Source: Thiemannella venezuelensis
GTDB taxonomy: Bacteria; Actinomycetota; Actinomycetes; Streptosporangiales; Streptosporangiaceae
DNA: 64,000 bases
Reading direction: 5' to 3'
Assembly (NCBI RefSeq): GCF_014203605.1
Contig: NZ_JACHJJ010000004.1
Span: 62,001-126,000, forward strand
The position numbers and the translations under genes are program-made. How positions within the stretch are numbered: position 1 is the first letter of the stretch; each line of letters begins with the position of its first letter. Under the pieces are notes generated by a model, which worked only from the letters and a program-made list of their open reading frames with translations, was not told where the DNA came from and did not search any database. Positions 33,951-42,483 of the stretch are shown here, one piece after another.

Positions 33951-34864
33951 GCATGACCTCCTTGGGAAGGGGCCGGACGACCCCGCGGAACGAGCCTCTC
34001 CGATGGGTGTAGGGCGCTCGTAGGAGCGGCGTAGAGGGGGCGTAGAAGGGGCCCGCAGAGGGGCGCAGAAGGGGCGCAGAGGGCCGGCTTCGCGGTCTGC
34101 GTCGCCGCGGCGCCCCCGGTCCCGGCGGCGCCCATGGCCGCGGAGAAACCCGCACCGAACTCCTCGGCCGACGCGTAGCCTCCGACTCCCGCGAAGACGG
34201 CGACCGCGACGCCGAACACCCCACCGAAGATCCGCAGCATCATGAACGCGCCGGACGCCTGACCGACCTCCTGCGGCCGCACCGCGCCGACCACCGCCTT
34301 CTGCGCCGCGGGCATGGCCATGGTCAGCCCGGCCCCGCCGATGACCAGCGCGGGCAGGATCTCGAGGTAGTCCGTGCCGGTGCCGGAGACCACGGCGATC
34401 CAGCCCATGCCGGCGGTCTGGAGCAGCAGCCCGCCGGCCGTGAACGCCCGCTCGCCGTACCTGTCGGCCAGCGCGCCGGCGATCGGCGCGCACACCATGA
34501 GCGTCGCGGTCCACGGCATCAGCCGCAGGCCGCCGCCGAGCGGCCCTTCGCCGTGCACGGTCTGGAAGTACTGCGCGAGGAAGAACAGCGTGCCGTACAG
34601 CGAGGCGAACACGCAGAAGTTCGCCGGGTTGGCCGTGGCGAACGCCCTCAGCCGGAAGAACCGCATCGGCAGCATCGGCGCCTTCGCGCGCCGCTCCCAG
34701 AGCACGAAGGCGATCACCAGCGCGACGCCGAGCACCAGCGCGCCCAGCACCTCCGCGCTGCCCCAGCCCGCCGCGTTCCCGCGGACCAGACCCCAGACGA
34801 CGCCGAACGCGCCCGAGGTCACGGGCACGACCCCGCCCCGGTCGTGCCCGGGGCCCGCCGTCAT
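33947..34864 (-). pseudogene. Truncated MFS (DHA2-type) drug transporter gene
   Basis: The frame encodes 305 residues, but only the second half of a 14-helix DHA2/EmrB-QacA transporter is present (GVVWGLVRGNAAGWGSAEVL, RFFRLRAFATANPANFCVFA, then IAGALADRYGERAF). The first six or so helices are missing, and the normal C-terminus gives way to 50 residues of Pro/Leu/Ala-rich sequence coming from direct repeats. The ATG overlaps the stop of the flavodoxin gene, so it may still be translated, but transport is unlikely. Its 3' end overlaps the control region of the peptide operon. Confidence 0.65.
34009..34086. promoter_or_regulatory. Seven direct repeats at about 11-bp spacing ahead of the peptide operon
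   Basis: Repeats begin with G(T/C)AG at 34009, 34020, 34031, 34042, 34055, 34065 and 34076 (steps 11, 11, 11, 13, 10, 11). The core is GTAGARGGGGC, or GCCCCYTCTAC toward the operon. The array ends about 60 bp before the precursor start codon. SARP regulators bind direct repeats in 11-bp register next to the -10 element; the operon ends with a SARP gene. Slippage inside a decaying MFS gene is the alternative reading. Confidence 0.6.
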
Positions 34865-35328
34865 ACGGGGCTGATCGTCGCGGCGACCGTGGCGCCGAGC
34901 TCCCAGCAGGCCGCCAGGTCGTCCTTGCCCGGCGCGCCCGTCACCTCCACCGGCGGGTGGACCCGCTCCCAGCCGAGTCCGGCGGTGATCGACTCCACCG
35001 CGCGGACGGCGCCGGTCGTGTCGTTGCCGCCGTGCACGTACAGCGCGTACGGCAGGCGCCGGGTCTCCTCCAGGCAGGGGTAGTAGACCGTGTCGAAGAA
35101 GTGCTTGAGCGCTCCGCTCATGTAGCCGATGTTGGCCGGCGTGCCCAGGATGATCCCGTCGGCCTCGAACACGTCGACGGCGGTGGCGCGCAGCGCCGCG
35201 CGGGCGACCGCCTCCACGCCCTCGACCTCGTCGGTGGCGGCGCCCTGCCGTACCGCCTCGAAGAGCTCCTGCAGCGTGGGCGAGGCGGTGTGGTGCACGA
35301 TCAGCAGACGCCGGACATCTCGCGACAC
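34861..35328 (-). CDS. Flavodoxin-like NAD(P)H-dependent reductase
   Basis: 155 residues. The N-terminus RLLIVHHTASPTLQELFEAV is the phosphate-binding strand-loop of a flavodoxin fold, and GIILGTPANIGYMSGALKHF matches the FMN-binding loop of the NADPH-dependent FMN reductase family. It would carry FMN and pass electrons to a small substrate in the cytoplasm. It is coupled (ATGA) to the truncated MFS gene. Partner unknown. Confidence 0.85.
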   Translation of the reverse strand: MSRDVRRLLIVHHTASPTLQELFEAVRQGAATDEVEGVEAVARAALRATAVDVFEADGIILGTPANIGYMSGALKHFFDTVYYPCLEETRRLPYALYVHGGNDTTGAVRAVESITAGLGWERVHPPVEVTGAPGKDDLAACWELGATVAATISPV

Positions 35329-35399
35329 GGTGCCGATCCTCTCACGTCCCCCGCCGCGGAGGCGGCCGCTGCGCCGTTGCCCGGCCGTTGCCGCCCGGT

Positions 35400-35476
35400 C
35401 GCCTTGTTGGTGACGAACTTCTGCGCCACCTCGTTGTGCGTGTGCCCGGACAGCACCGCGTCCACGCCCGGGAACT
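35400..35476 (-). pseudogene. Remnant of a 5'-nucleotidase/metallophosphoesterase gene
   Basis: The minus strand reads QFPGVDAVLSGHTHNEVAQKF then VTNKA. This is the GHTH metal-binding motif and its context from the 5'-nucleotidase/2',3'-cyclic phosphodiesterase family. The frame has no start, no other family motifs and only about 26 codons of similarity, so it is a relic of a deleted gene. Between it and the flavodoxin gene lies only GC-rich filler. Confidence 0.6.
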
Positions 35477-35484
35477 GTGCATGC

Positions 35485-35520
35485 GACCGGGCGGCAACCT
35501 GTGGAGGTTGCTGCCCGGTC
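35485..35520 (-). terminator. Hairpin terminator after the solute-binding protein gene
   Basis: GACCGGGCGGCAACCT (35485-35500) and AGGTTGCTGCCCGGTC (35505-35520) pair at 15 of 16 positions around GTGG. It lies 51 bp downstream of the stop codon of the minus-strand gene at 35572-36459. Confidence 0.75.
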
Positions 35521-35571
35521 GCGACGTTCTTACTGCTCGGCGGTCATATGCGGTCGGACGGGTGAGTCGTG

Positions 35572-36459
35572 TCAGGCGCCGCCGTTGATGGCGCCCGTCT
35601 TGAGGGAGCCCTCGGAGATCTTCCACTTCTCCAGCAGCCCGTCGTAGGTGCCGTCCTCGAACAGCTCGTACAGGGCAAGCTGGACGGCCTTGTTCAGCGT
35701 GCCCTGCCGCTTGCCCATCGCGATGCCGTACGGCGCCGCCTCGATCTGCGCCCCGGAGATGCGCAGCGTGGAGTGCTCCTGCACGGCGACCGCCGCGGGC
35801 GGGAAGTCGTCGAGGTAGACCTCGGCCTTGCCGTCGAGCACCGCCTGCTTGGAGTCGGCCAGCCCGGCGACCGTGACGATCGTCAGCTTCTCGCCCGCGG
35901 GGCAGCGCTTGTTCTGCGCCTCGGCGAGGCCGACGTAGATGGTCTCCGCCGGGACGGCGACCCGCCGCCCGCACAGGGCGGTGATGCCCTCGGAGTCCGT
36001 CTTCACCCCCGCCACGACGACGGACCCGACGTTGAGGTAGTCGACGAAGTCGACGCGGGCCTGCCGCTCGGCGGTGTCGGTGATGGACGCCATGGCGGCG
36101 TCCAACTCGCCGGACTCGACCTTGTCGAGCAGGTCGCCCCAGCCCGTCTGCCGCATCTCCAGCTTCAGGCCCAGCTTGGCGGCGATCGCGCGCGCCAGGT
36201 CGACGTCGAAGCCGGCCTGCTCGCCGCCGTCCATGAACTCCATGGGCGCGTAGGACAGATCGGAGCCGATCACGAGGACGCCCGCCCGCCGGATGTCGTC
36301 GGGAACGTGCGCCCGCGCGGCCGAGGCGGAGGCGGCCGGGGTGTCCGAGCCGCCCGAGCCGCCCGAGCCGCCCGGGGCGCCCGGGGCGGCCGGATCGGCC
36401 GAGCAGCCGGTGAGGAGAACGCCGGCGGTGAGCGCGGCGAGCCACGGGGTGATTCGCAT
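35572..36459 (-). CDS. Amino-acid-type ABC substrate-binding lipoprotein (family 3)
   Basis: 295 residues from ATG 36459. A signal peptide ends LLTGC, a lipobox; a Gly/Ser linker (GGSGGSGGS) follows. The family 3 binding fold shows in SYAPMEFMDGGEQAGFDVDL, LLDKVESGELDAAMASITDT and the second lobe (AVPAETIYVGLAEAQ, VYLDDFPPAA). It would bind an amino acid or similar solute outside the cell. No permease or ATPase gene is adjacent, so it may work with a distant transporter or with the divergent chemoreceptor-like protein. The frame is also open far upstream, antisense to the next gene. Confidence 0.88.
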   Translation of the reverse strand: MRITPWLAALTAGVLLTGCSADPAAPGAPGGSGGSGGSDTPAASASAARAHVPDDIRRAGVLVIGSDLSYAPMEFMDGGEQAGFDVDLARAIAAKLGLKLEMRQTGWGDLLDKVESGELDAAMASITDTAERQARVDFVDYLNVGSVVVAGVKTDSEGITALCGRRVAVPAETIYVGLAEAQNKRCPAGEKLTIVTVAGLADSKQAVLDGKAEVYLDDFPPAAVAVQEHSTLRISGAQIEAAPYGIAMGKRQGTLNKAVQLALYELFEDGTYDGLLEKWKISEGSLKTGAINGGA

Positions 36460-36591
36460 GGGGTGTCCTTGCATGCTCGGGGGGCCTGTCGGTTCTTGCC
36501 TGGAGAATCGGCAGTGACTCATCTCACCTGAGCCCTCAGCTCCGGCTTTCCCCTGCCGATCTGCCTCGCAAGCGAGTGAAGAGGCGCAATC

Positions 36592-38166
36592 ATGAGACTG
36601 ACGATCCGACACCAGATCCTGGCCCTGGCAGCAGCAGGGTTCCTCCTTGTCACCACGGCCGGCCTCATCGGCTACCGGGGCATCTCCCAGCTGGAGGAGG
36701 CACAGAGTGAGGCACGTTCCGCGGCGACGGCGCTGGAGGCCATGGGGGCGGCCGACACCGCCCGGGTCGCTTTCCGCGGTGACGTCCTCAACGCGTTGAC
36801 CACACGTGACAGTGCCGAGCGGCAGGGCGTGCTCGACCTGCTCGGCGCCCATGTGTCGGTGCTCCGCGCCAACCTGGCGCACATCGCGCGGGTCCAGCCG
36901 GAGCTGGTCCCGCAGGTGAGCGAACTGGAGGGCGCGGCCGACCAGATGATCGCGGCCGGGCAGCGGATGGTGACCCTGGCCAGCAGGGTGGTCAGCGACC
37001 CGCAGCAGCTCGGCGCGGCCAAGGCCCGGCCGGACTTCGAGAGCCACTACCAGCGGTTCGATGAGACCCTGCCCGAACTGGAGCGGTCGATCGCCGCGCA
37101 GGCCAAGGAGACCACCGAGGCCGCGGAGGAGATCGCCGCGGGCGCCAAGACCCTCACCCTGGTCACCGCGGGACTGGCCGCGGTGCTGCTGGGCGGCGCC
37201 GCCGTACTGCTCGCCCGCCGGGTCTCGCGGCGCATCGGCTCCTTCGTCTCGGCCATGAAGGCCCTGGCGGACAAGGACCTGACCGTGCAGGCGGGGATCG
37301 GCGGCAACGACGAGCTCGCCGAGCTCGGCAGGAGCCTCGACGAGGTCGTCGGCACCGTCCGCGCGGCGATCGGCGAGATCGCCGAGAACGGCGCCGCGCT
37401 CATCTCCGCCTCCGACAGGCTCTCCGGCACCAGCCGCGACCTGGCGACGGGCGCGCAGACCGCGGCCGACCAGGCGCACAACGCCTCGTCCAACGTGGAC
37501 GAGGTCGCGCGGAGCGTCAGCTCGACCAGTGAGGCGGCCCAGAGCCTGCAGGAGTCCATCCGTGAGATCAACGGCGCCGTGGCCGAGGCGGTGCAGGTGG
37601 CGGCCGAGGCGGTCGGCCTGGCCACCAGCACGAACCGTACGATCGAGCGGCTGCGGACCTCCAGCAGCGAGGTCAGCGCCGTGGTCAACATGATCACTTC
37701 GATTGCGCAGCAGACCAACCTGCTCGCGCTGAACGCGACCATCGAGGCGGCCAGGGCCGGCGAGCAGGGCAAGGGCTTCGCGGTCGTCGCCGGCGAGGTG
37801 AAGGACCTCTCCCAGGAGACCGCCTCCGCCACCGAGGACATCGAGAACAAGGTGGCGGCGATGCAGGAGGACACCGAGAACGCGATCGAGGCGATCGGGC
37901 GCATCGGCACGGTGATCAACCGCATCGACGAGATCCAGCGGTCCATCGTCGCCGCGATCGAGGTGCAGAGCCAGGCCACCCGGTCCATCGGCGCCGGCAT
38001 CGACGTGGTCTCCCGCTCGTCGAGCGACATCACCAGTTCGATCCAGAACGTCGCCGAGGCGACCCGGACCACCCACGACGGCGCCACCCACACCGAGACA
38101 GCGGCCACGGAACTCGCGGGGCTGGCGCAGAGCCTCAACGCGATCGCCTCGCGGTTCCGGCGCTGA
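36592..38166 (+). CDS. Methyl-accepting chemotaxis-like protein
   Basis: 524 residues. Two membrane helices (near residues 8-28 and 185-205) enclose an extracellular four-helix-bundle sensor, followed by HAMP ([20 protein letters not shown]) and a long coiled-coil signalling domain. The conserved hairpin tip is intact: [20 protein letters not shown] then [18 protein letters not shown]. No C-terminal CheR-binding pentapeptide. Such receptors occur in non-motile actinomycetes, where the CheA/CheW partners are often missing, so its output is unclear. It diverges from the solute-binding lipoprotein gene, possibly its ligand-binding partner. Confidence 0.9.
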   Translation: MRLTIRHQILALAAAGFLLVTTAGLIGYRGISQLEEAQSEARSAATALEAMGAADTARVAFRGDVLNALTTRDSAERQGVLDLLGAHVSVLRANLAHIARVQPELVPQVSELEGAADQMIAAGQRMVTLASRVVSDPQQLGAAKARPDFESHYQRFDETLPELERSIAAQAKETTEAAEEIAAGAKTLTLVTAGLAAVLLGGAAVLLARRVSRRIGSFVSAMKALADKDLTVQAGIGGNDELAELGRSLDEVVGTVRAAIGEIAENGAALISASDRLSGTSRDLATGAQTAADQAHNASSNVDEVARSVSSTSEAAQSLQESIREINGAVAEAVQVAAEAVGLATSTNRTIERLRTSSSEVSAVVNMITSIAQQTNLLALNATIEAARAGEQGKGFAVVAGEVKDLSQETASATEDIENKVAAMQEDTENAIEAIGRIGTVINRIDEIQRSIVAAIEVQSQATRSIGAGIDVVSRSSSDITSSIQNVAEATRTTHDGATHTETAATELAGLAQSLNAIASRFRR

Positions 38167-38186
38167 CGGGACCGCGAGGCCGAGCC

Positions 38187-38229
38187 TCCGCCCCCGTGGT
38201 CCGAGGCGCCTACGGATCGCGGGGGCGGA
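38187..38229. terminator. Hairpin between chemoreceptor and response-regulator genes
   Basis: TCCGCCCCCG (38187-38196) pairs with CGGGGGCGGA (38220-38229) across a 23-nt loop. The right arm overlaps the last codons of the response regulator. The genes converge, so it may end both transcripts. Confidence 0.5.
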
Positions 38230-38851
38230 CCAGGCCGTGCTCGTAGGCGTAGCGGACGGCCTCGGCGCGGTCGCGCAGGCGGAGCTTGGCGAGCAGGCGG
38301 TTGATGTGCGTGCCGACGGTGGAGGGGCCGATGAACAGGACGGCGGCGATCTCGGCGTTGCTCAGGCCCCGGCCGATGAGCACGAGGACCTCGCGCTCGC
38401 GCCGGGTGAGGCCGTCCGGCGTCGCCGGCGCTCCCACGTAGCCCGCCATCACCCGGGCGGTGACCGCCGGGTCGAGGGTCGCCAGCCCGCTCGCCGCCGT
38501 CCGGATCGCCGCGAACAGCCGCTCGGGCGGCGACACCTTGAGCAGGAAGCCGCTCACCCCCGCCCGGAGGGAACCCTCCAGGTTCTCGTCGGTGTCGTAG
38601 GTCGTCAGCATGACGATCCTGGGCGGCCGGGGGGCGGCCAGGAGCTCCCGGGCCGCGGCGATGCCCGACATGCCGGGCATCGCGATGTCGAGCAGCACCA
38701 CGTCCGGCTCCAGGCGGCGGGCGGCGTCCACCGCCTCCCGGCCGTCGGTGGCCTCGCCGACCACCTCGAAGTCCGGCTGGGTGCCGATGACGAGGCGGAG
38801 TCCCCGGCGGACCGTCGCCTGGTCGTCGGCGAGGAGGATGGAGACGGTCAT
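38210..38851 (-). CDS. NarL/LuxR-type response regulator
   Basis: 213 residues. The receiver domain has the acidic pair in LLADDQATVRRGLR, the phosphoacceptor Asp in VVLLDIAMPGMSG near residue 55, and the Lys in GFLLKVSPPERL. The C-terminal LuxR helix-turn-helix is LTRREREVLVLIGRGLSNAE with TVGTHINRLLAKL. The start overlaps the kinase stop (ATGA), so sensor and regulator are made together. Target genes unknown. Confidence 0.93.
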   Translation of the reverse strand: MTVSILLADDQATVRRGLRLVIGTQPDFEVVGEATDGREAVDAARRLEPDVVLLDIAMPGMSGIAAARELLAAPRPPRIVMLTTYDTDENLEGSLRAGVSGFLLKVSPPERLFAAIRTAASGLATLDPAVTARVMAGYVGAPATPDGLTRREREVLVLIGRGLSNAEIAAVLFIGPSTVGTHINRLLAKLRLRDRAEAVRYAYEHGLVRPRDP

Positions 38852-40008
38852 ATGACCACGGGGATCCGGCCGTTCAGCGGGAGGGAGACCCGCACGCCGT
38901 ACCCGCCGTCCGGGAGCGGGCCGGCCGACAGGCGGCCGTGGAACAGCGCGACCCGCTCGCGCATGCCGACCAGCCCGTGGCCGGGTCCGCCGGAGGCGGG
39001 CGCCCGGCGGCCGTCGCGGGGGCCCTCGTCGACGATGTCCAGGCAGAGCATCCGGGAGCGGTAGGCGACCGTGACCTCGGACCGGGTGGGGCCCGCGTGC
39101 CGGAGCGTGTTGGTGAGCGCCTCCTGGACGATCCGGTAGGCCGACAGGTTCAGGCCCACGGGGAGCGGCACCGGGCTGCCCTCGATGGTCAGCCGCACGT
39201 CGAGACCCGCCAGGCGCACCTGCTCCACCAGCTCGTCCAGCCGGGCCAGGCTCGGCTGCGGGGCGAGCCCCTCGTGCCCGGAGCCGGTCCGCAGCAGCCC
39301 GACCATGAGGCGCAGCTCCTCCACCGCCTCGCGTCCCGTCTCCTCCACGACCTTCAGCGCCTCGCGCTCGGTGGTCTGGTCGGGCAGGAGCATCAGCCGC
39401 GCCGCGCCCGCCTGCATGACCATCACGCTGACGCTGTGCGCGACGACGTCGTGCAGCTCCCGGGCGATCCGGAACCGCTCCTCGGTCACCGCCTCCCGGG
39501 CGATCAGCTCGCCGCGCTCCTGCGCCTGGAGGGCGATCTGCCGGTAGCGCCGTACGGCGACGCCCGCGCCGCCCGCGATGGCGGTCATCGCGATCAGGAC
39601 CGCCACGTCGCCGGGTCCCACGTCCCCGGGGGTCCGCCACAGGATGGCCAGGTCGAACACGACCGTGAGGGCCGCCCCCGCGAGCACCCGCCGTTCTCCC
39701 GGCGGGTACGCGCCGAGCAGCGTGAACAGCAGGACGAGCTGGGTGTAGAGCTGCCACGCGGCCGGCAGTTCGCCGACGTACGCGATCGAGGCCGTGCTCG
39801 CCAGCGTGTAGACGGCCAGCACGGTGAACGGCGCCCGCTGCCGCAGGAGCACCAGGGCCGCGGCGACCGCGGCCGCCCCGATCCACCACCAGGGAAGGGC
39901 GGGATCCGGAGCGAGCCCGCGCCCGCCGAGCTCTTCGGCGACGCCGAACAGCAGGACGGCCGCCGAGACCAGCCAGTCGGCGAGGGTGGGAGGCGGGCGG
40001 TGACTCAT
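38848..40008 (-). CDS. DesK/NarX-type sensor histidine kinase
   Basis: 386 residues from ATG 40008. Five to six membrane helices fill the first 150 residues, with no large extracellular domain. The HisKA_3 phosphoacceptor is RIARELHDVVAHSVSVMVMQ near residue 200; the ATPase domain has QEALTNTLRHAG (N box) and GHGLVGMRERVAL (G box). It signals to the response regulator translated from the overlapping next gene. The signal is probably membrane-derived. Confidence 0.92.
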   Translation of the reverse strand: MSHRPPPTLADWLVSAAVLLFGVAEELGGRGLAPDPALPWWWIGAAAVAAALVLLRQRAPFTVLAVYTLASTASIAYVGELPAAWQLYTQLVLLFTLLGAYPPGERRVLAGAALTVVFDLAILWRTPGDVGPGDVAVLIAMTAIAGGAGVAVRRYRQIALQAQERGELIAREAVTEERFRIARELHDVVAHSVSVMVMQAGAARLMLLPDQTTEREALKVVEETGREAVEELRLMVGLLRTGSGHEGLAPQPSLARLDELVEQVRLAGLDVRLTIEGSPVPLPVGLNLSAYRIVQEALTNTLRHAGPTRSEVTVAYRSRMLCLDIVDEGPRDGRRAPASGGPGHGLVGMRERVALFHGRLSAGPLPDGGYGVRVSLPLNGRIPVVI

Positions 40009-40204
40009 GAGGTGAGGGTAAAGGGGGCATACGGGCTCGGGAATCCACCTTGAGATGGATAAGCCCGGGCCTCGGAAGCCCATGGATCCGTCCGGCGCGG
40101 TCGCGGCGCTCCGTTTCGGGAGCTCCCGCATCCGCCGTGAGGCGGACACGGGATCGAAGCGGGCCTTGACGACGCGGCCCCGGCCGCTCCGTAGCGTCTG
40201 CGCC

Positions 40205-40888
40205 ATGTTCGACTTCACCGACCCCGACGCCTTCCGCCGCCGGGCGGCGGGCGTCAGCCTCGTCCTCGCCCCGCTCTGCCTCCTGCTCGGCATGGTCGTC
40301 GACCCCCTGACGCGGGGCGGCGACGAGACGCTCGCCTACGCGCAGGAACCCGTCGCCGCAGGGATCAGCGCGACCCTGCTGCACTACGCCTGGGTGCTCT
40401 GGGTCCCCGGCGTGCTGGGCCTGGTCCACCTGGTGCGGAGCCGGGGGGTGGTCCTGGCCAACGCGGCCGGCGCGGTGGCCGTGCTCGGTCTGATCAACTT
40501 CTCGTCGCTGATGATCGTGGACTTCTTCGACATCGTGCTCTACCGGCGTCTCCCGGCGGAGCAGGCCACCGGGATCCTGGAGGACAGCCTCCAGCCGGCG
40601 CTGGTCTTCGCCTGGCAGCTCCCCGGCATGATCGGCTCGTTGCTCGGGCTGGTCCTGGTGGCCGTGGCCTTCACCCGGGCCGGCCGGGCCGGATGGTGGT
40701 TCCCGGCCGGGGTGCTGGCCGGACTGGTGATCTGGATCGCGGGCGCGCGCAGCGGGTTCCCGCCGCTCGGCTACGCCGGGCCGGTGGTCCTCCTGGCCGT
40801 CTTCGGCACCGTGGGCGTGACGATGATCCGGATGACCGGCGAGGAGTGGAGGCAGGCCCGCCGGGAGCCCGCCTCGCAGCCGGCGTGA
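40205..40888 (+). CDS. Integral membrane protein of unknown function
   Basis: 227 residues from ATG 40205 with about six hydrophobic segments (VSLVLAPLCLLLGMVV, VLGLINFSSLMIVDFF, LVFAWQLPGMIGSLLGLVLV and others). GTAGCGT just ahead of the start, with TTGACG further upstream, suggests a nearly leaderless transcript. I do not recognise a family. It converges with the aldo/keto reductase gene, the stop codons touching. Confidence 0.7.
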   Translation: MFDFTDPDAFRRRAAGVSLVLAPLCLLLGMVVDPLTRGGDETLAYAQEPVAAGISATLLHYAWVLWVPGVLGLVHLVRSRGVVLANAAGAVAVLGLINFSSLMIVDFFDIVLYRRLPAEQATGILEDSLQPALVFAWQLPGMIGSLLGLVLVAVAFTRAGRAGWWFPAGVLAGLVIWIAGARSGFPPLGYAGPVVLLAVFGTVGVTMIRMTGEEWRQARREPASQPA

Positions 40889-41869
40889 TCACCCCTCGAT
40901 GAGCGACATGTCCGGATAACGGGCACCGTGCACGGCTCCGCTGGGCACGGCGGCCTCCAGCGCGGCGAGCACGCCGGCGTCCAGCGGGATGCCGGCCGCC
41001 GCGGCGTTCTCCTCCAGGTAGGCCAGCCGCTTGGTGCCCGGGATGGGGACGACGTCCTCGCCCCGGGACAGCGCCCAGGCCAGGGCGAGCTGCGCGGGGG
41101 TGCAGCCCGCCTCCTCGGCGATCTTCCGGACCTCCGCGACGAGCGCCTCGTTGCGGGCGCCGCTCTCCCCGGCGAACCGGGGCAGGTGTCTGCGGAAGTC
41201 GTCGGCCGGCAGTTCCCCGGCCGGCGGGAGGCTCCCGCCGAGCAGGCCCCGGCTGATCGGGGAGTAGGCCACCAACGCGACGCCCAGCTCCCGGGCGGCG
41301 GGCAGGATCTCCTCCTCGATGCCCCGGGTGAACAGGGAGTACTCGCTCTGCAGCGCGGCGATCGGGTGGACGGCGTGCGCCGCCCGCAGGGTCCGCGCGC
41401 TCACCTCCGACAGGCCCAGGTGGCCGACCTTGCCCGCGGCGACCAGCTCGGCCATCGCCCCGACGGTCTCCTCGATCGGCACCTGCGGGTCGCGGCGGTG
41501 CGCGTAGTACAGGTCGATGCGGTCGACGCCGAGCCTGCGCAGCGACGCGTCGCAGGCCTTCCTGACGTACTCGGGGCTGCCGTCGACGCTCCGCGCGCGC
41601 GGGTCGTCGCCCCTGACGATGCCGAACTTGGTGGCCAGCACCACCCGGTCCCTGCGGTCGGCGATCGCCCGGCCGACCAGCTCCTCGTTGTGGCCTCTGC
41701 CGTACATGTCGGCCGTGTCCAGGAAGTTCATCCCGAGGTCGATCGCCCGGTGGATCACCTTGATCGACTCGGCCTCGTCGGTCGAGCCGTAGAACTCCGA
41801 CATTCCCATGCAGCCGAGTCCGAGGGCGGAGACCTCCGGGCCGCCGTTGCCGAGACGCCGCTTGTTCAT
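40889..41869 (-). CDS. Aldo/keto reductase
   Basis: 326 residues from ATG 41869. The catalytic tetrad is visible: Asp and Tyr in [12 protein letters not shown], Lys in VVLATKFGI and His in [13 protein letters not shown]. The NADPH-binding C-terminal part has [16 protein letters not shown]. It reduces aldehydes or ketones using NADPH. Its ATG overlaps the MerR gene stop, and the pair is a common actinomycete module in which MerR senses an electrophile or oxidant. Confidence 0.92.
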   Translation of the reverse strand: MNKRRLGNGGPEVSALGLGCMGMSEFYGSTDEAESIKVIHRAIDLGMNFLDTADMYGRGHNEELVGRAIADRRDRVVLATKFGIVRGDDPRARSVDGSPEYVRKACDASLRRLGVDRIDLYYAHRRDPQVPIEETVGAMAELVAAGKVGHLGLSEVSARTLRAAHAVHPIAALQSEYSLFTRGIEEEILPAARELGVALVAYSPISRGLLGGSLPPAGELPADDFRRHLPRFAGESGARNEALVAEVRKIAEEAGCTPAQLALAWALSRGEDVVPIPGTKRLAYLEENAAAAGIPLDAGVLAALEAAVPSGAVHGARYPDMSLIEG

Positions 41870-42228
41870 GAGTTCTCCATCGCGTGATAGAAGTCGATCT
41901 TGTAGTCGAGGACCGAGACGTCCTCGCTGAGCTGGGCGATCCGCTCCAGGACCCGCTCCCGGTGGGCTTCGAGCATGCGCCGCCGTTCGGCCGCGGTCGC
42001 CGGGCCCTGGCGGCGCAGCTCCGCGTAGCGGCACATGTCGGCGATCGGCATCCCGGTCGTGCGCAGCTTGGTGAGGAAGTCCAGCCATTCGAGGTCCGGC
42101 TGGGTGTAGCTGCGGCGCCCGCCGGTGTCGCGGCCGACCTGGTGGATGAGCCCGATCTGCTCGTAGTAGCGCAGCGTGTGCGCGCTCAGCCCCGAGATGC
42201 GCGAGGCCTCCTGGATGGTGATCCCCAT
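41866..42228 (-). CDS. MerR-family transcriptional activator
   Basis: 120 residues from ATG 42228. The winged helix-turn-helix is [20 protein letters not shown], followed by a dimerisation helix ([20 protein letters not shown]) and a short C-terminal tail with no cysteines, so it is not a metal sensor of the MerR or ZntR kind. It precedes and overlaps the aldo/keto reductase gene. A palindromic site with a -35 element lies just upstream (42245-42266). Confidence 0.9.
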   Translation of the reverse strand: MGITIQEASRISGLSAHTLRYYEQIGLIHQVGRDTGGRRSYTQPDLEWLDFLTKLRTTGMPIADMCRYAELRRQGPATAAERRRMLEAHRERVLERIAQLSEDVSVLDYKIDFYHAMENS

Positions 42229-42244
42229 GGGCACAACCCTGCAT

Positions 42245-42266
42245 CTTCGAGTGCACTTGAAGTCAA
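42245..42266 (-). promoter_or_regulatory. MerR-type operator and -35 element
   Basis: On the minus strand TTGACT (42266-42261) abuts the palindrome CTTCAAGTGCACTCGAAG (42262-42245), symmetric at 16 of 18 positions. MerR proteins bind between -35 and -10 with a long spacer; this palindrome occupies that place ahead of the MerR start at 42228. Confidence 0.65.
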
Positions 42267-42483
42267 GCGGGCACCCCCTTCCCACCGGGATTCCGGCGGG
42301 CGCCTCCCCGGGGTGCCGACCCTGATGGGGCGGGCACCCCCTCCGGCGTTCTTCGCGCAGCTCACCGGCGTGCCCGCGGCGGGGTCCCCCTGAGGCGTCC
42401 CCCACCCCGCCCCGACCCCCCTCGGGGACGGCTCAGGGGCGGTTCGGGATCATTTCGGATACTCCGTGACCTGGCCCGTCGCG

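Noticed and set aside
35572-38091. 839-residue open frame on the minus strand
   Set aside because: Only its last 295 codons are the solute-binding lipoprotein; the rest is antisense to the chemoreceptor gene and has no family motif.
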